A stretch of 6,786 bases of DNA from Betaproteobacteria bacterium (GTDB taxonomy: Bacteria > Pseudomonadota > Gammaproteobacteria > Burkholderiales > Casimicrobiaceae), in assembly GCA_005888955.1 (NCBI GenBank), contig VBCS01000323.1, positions 1 to 6,786 of the forward strand, read 5' to 3'. Both the position numbers and the translations under genes were made by a program. The notes beneath the pieces are model-generated. The model was given only the letters and a program-made list of their open reading frames with translations, was not told the DNA's origin and did no database searches. Shown here piece by piece: positions 6,098 through 6,786 of the stretch (position 1 is the first letter of the stretch; every line of letters starts with the position of its first letter).

Positions 6098-6786
6098 TCA
6101 GGCTGCAACGAGCTGCACTTTGGTGCTTTGCGTCTTGTCCTTCGCGAGCTCGAAGGCCTTTACCGCGTCGCTCAGCGGAAACTGCCCCGAGAGCAGCGGC
6201 CGGACGTCGACCCGGTGCGAGGCGATGTACTCGACCGCCCAGTCGAACTCGATGCCCCAGCGGAACGCGCCTTTGAAGTCGAGCTCTTTGACCATGATCT
6301 CGTTGACGACGAAGGGCAGCGGCTCGTGCGGCAGCGTGCCGACCTGAACGACCGTGCCGCCGCGTTTCGCGGCGGCGATGCAGGACTTGAGCGCGGCGAA
6401 GCTGCCGGACGCCTCGAAGGCGACGTCGAATTGTGGCGACGCCAGCGCCTCCGCCTCGCGGTCGGCGCGGAAGGTGCGCGCGGCACCAACCTTGCGCGCC
6501 GTTTCCAGCGGCCGATCCAGCACGTCGGACACGCTCACCGTCGTTGCGCCGGCGAGCCGCGCCGCGACAACGGTGAGGCAACCTATGGTGCCCCCGCCCG
6601 TGACGAGTACGTTCTTGCCGAGCAGATTGCCGGCGCGGTTGACCGCGTGCAAGCCAACCGCAAACGGCTCGGCGAATGCCAGCTCTCCCAGGCTCACGTC
6701 GCCGAACACCGGGTAGCACTGCCGCTCGCCCAGGACGAAATACTCGGAGAACATGCCCTGCACGTGCGGGTAGAGGCTCGCGCTGC
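6098..6786 (-). CDS. idnD: L-idonate 5-dehydrogenase-like zinc-type dehydrogenase (MDR family), N-terminus cut by window edge
   Basis: A medium-chain dehydrogenase of the zinc alcohol/polyol dehydrogenase superfamily; IdnD oxidises L-idonate at C5 to 5-ketogluconate, and close relatives oxidise L-gulonate, L-galactonate or polyols. The frame is open from the window edge to TGA 6100-6098, giving about 229 residues; a full IdnD is about 343, so roughly a third is missing, including the first zinc ligands and structural-zinc cysteines. Visible features: PHVQGMFSEYFVLGERQCYPV just after the edge, AEPFAVGLHAV with the conserved Glu near the catalytic zinc, the Rossmann motif VLVTGGGTIGC, and an acidic strand end VSVSDVLD that suggests NAD rather than NADP. 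The C-terminus DKTQSTKVQLVAA closely matches, from memory, the end of E. coli IdnD (DKTQAAKVQLVF), which is why I use the symbol. A GTG at 6763 is internal, since family-like sequence continues upstream of it. Probably co-transcribed with the TRAP genes; true substrate uncertain. Confidence 0.85.
   Translation of the reverse strand, partial: SASLYPHVQGMFSEYFVLGERQCYPVFGDVSLGELAFAEPFAVGLHAVNRAGNLLGKNVLVTGGGTIGCLTVVAARLAGATTVSVSDVLDRPLETARKVGAARTFRADREAEALASPQFDVAFEASGSFAALKSCIAAAKRGGTVVQVGTLPHEPLPFVVNEIMVKELDFKGAFRWGIEFDWAVEYIASHRVDVRPLLSGQFPLSDAVKAFELAKDKTQSTKVQLVAA

Noticed and set aside
5037..6719. A single 560-residue protein joining a dehydrogenase-like region to DctP
   Set aside because: The part before the dctP start is the wrong frame of the dehydrogenase gene; the dctP start has its own ribosome binding site and signal peptide, so no fusion is real.

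Overview
The window is a GC-rich bacterial segment in which every supported gene lies on the minus strand, so transcription runs from high to low coordinates. The gene types (a TRAP transporter cluster, a UxaA/GarD-type sugar-acid dehydratase and an ABC sugar-binding protein), strong GAGGAG-type ribosome binding sites, and a GTCATTC...GCGGGAATCCAG-type intergenic palindrome suggest a proteobacterium. A betaproteobacterium is most likely, with an alphaproteobacterium possible. The organism call is inference from gene style and the repeat, not from a marker gene.

Layout in transcription order: (1) 6786-6098, the C-terminal two thirds of an IdnD-type medium-chain dehydrogenase, cut by the window edge; (2) 6056-5147, a TRAP solute-binding protein gene (dctP type) broken by an internal deletion with frameshift near 5435; (3) 5114-5035, an imperfect inverted repeat with 28-nt arms in the dctP-dctQ gap; (4) 5009-4431, the TRAP small permease (dctQ type); (5) 4434-3031, the TRAP large permease (dctM type), starting at a GTG that overlaps the dctQ stop by 4 nt; (6) 2973-1450, a full-length altronate/galactarate dehydratase family enzyme; (7) 1444-1416, a good sigma70-like promoter just after that gene's stop; (8) 1324-1, an ABC-type sugar-binding protein, complete except for its last residues. 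There is no gene-free stretch above 300 bases.

Genes 1-6 are closely spaced and look like one catabolic operon. A TRAP importer brings in a sugar acid, a C5-type polyol/aldonate dehydrogenase oxidises it, and a dehydratase of the altronate/galactarate family forms a 2-keto-3-deoxy acid. One route that would use both enzymes is L-galactonate to D-tagaturonate to D-altronate to 2-keto-3-deoxygluconate, but it needs a tagaturonate reductase that is not in this window. The ABC binding protein has its own promoter and probably heads a second transport unit that continues past position 1.

The most notable observations are the broken dctP beside otherwise intact partners, the inverted repeat placed between binding-protein and permease genes, and a perfect palindrome that contains the ribosome binding site of the dehydratase gene. 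I see no CRISPR array, tRNA, rRNA, insertion sequence or clearly novel system. This is largely an ordinary sugar-acid catabolism locus with some local oddities.
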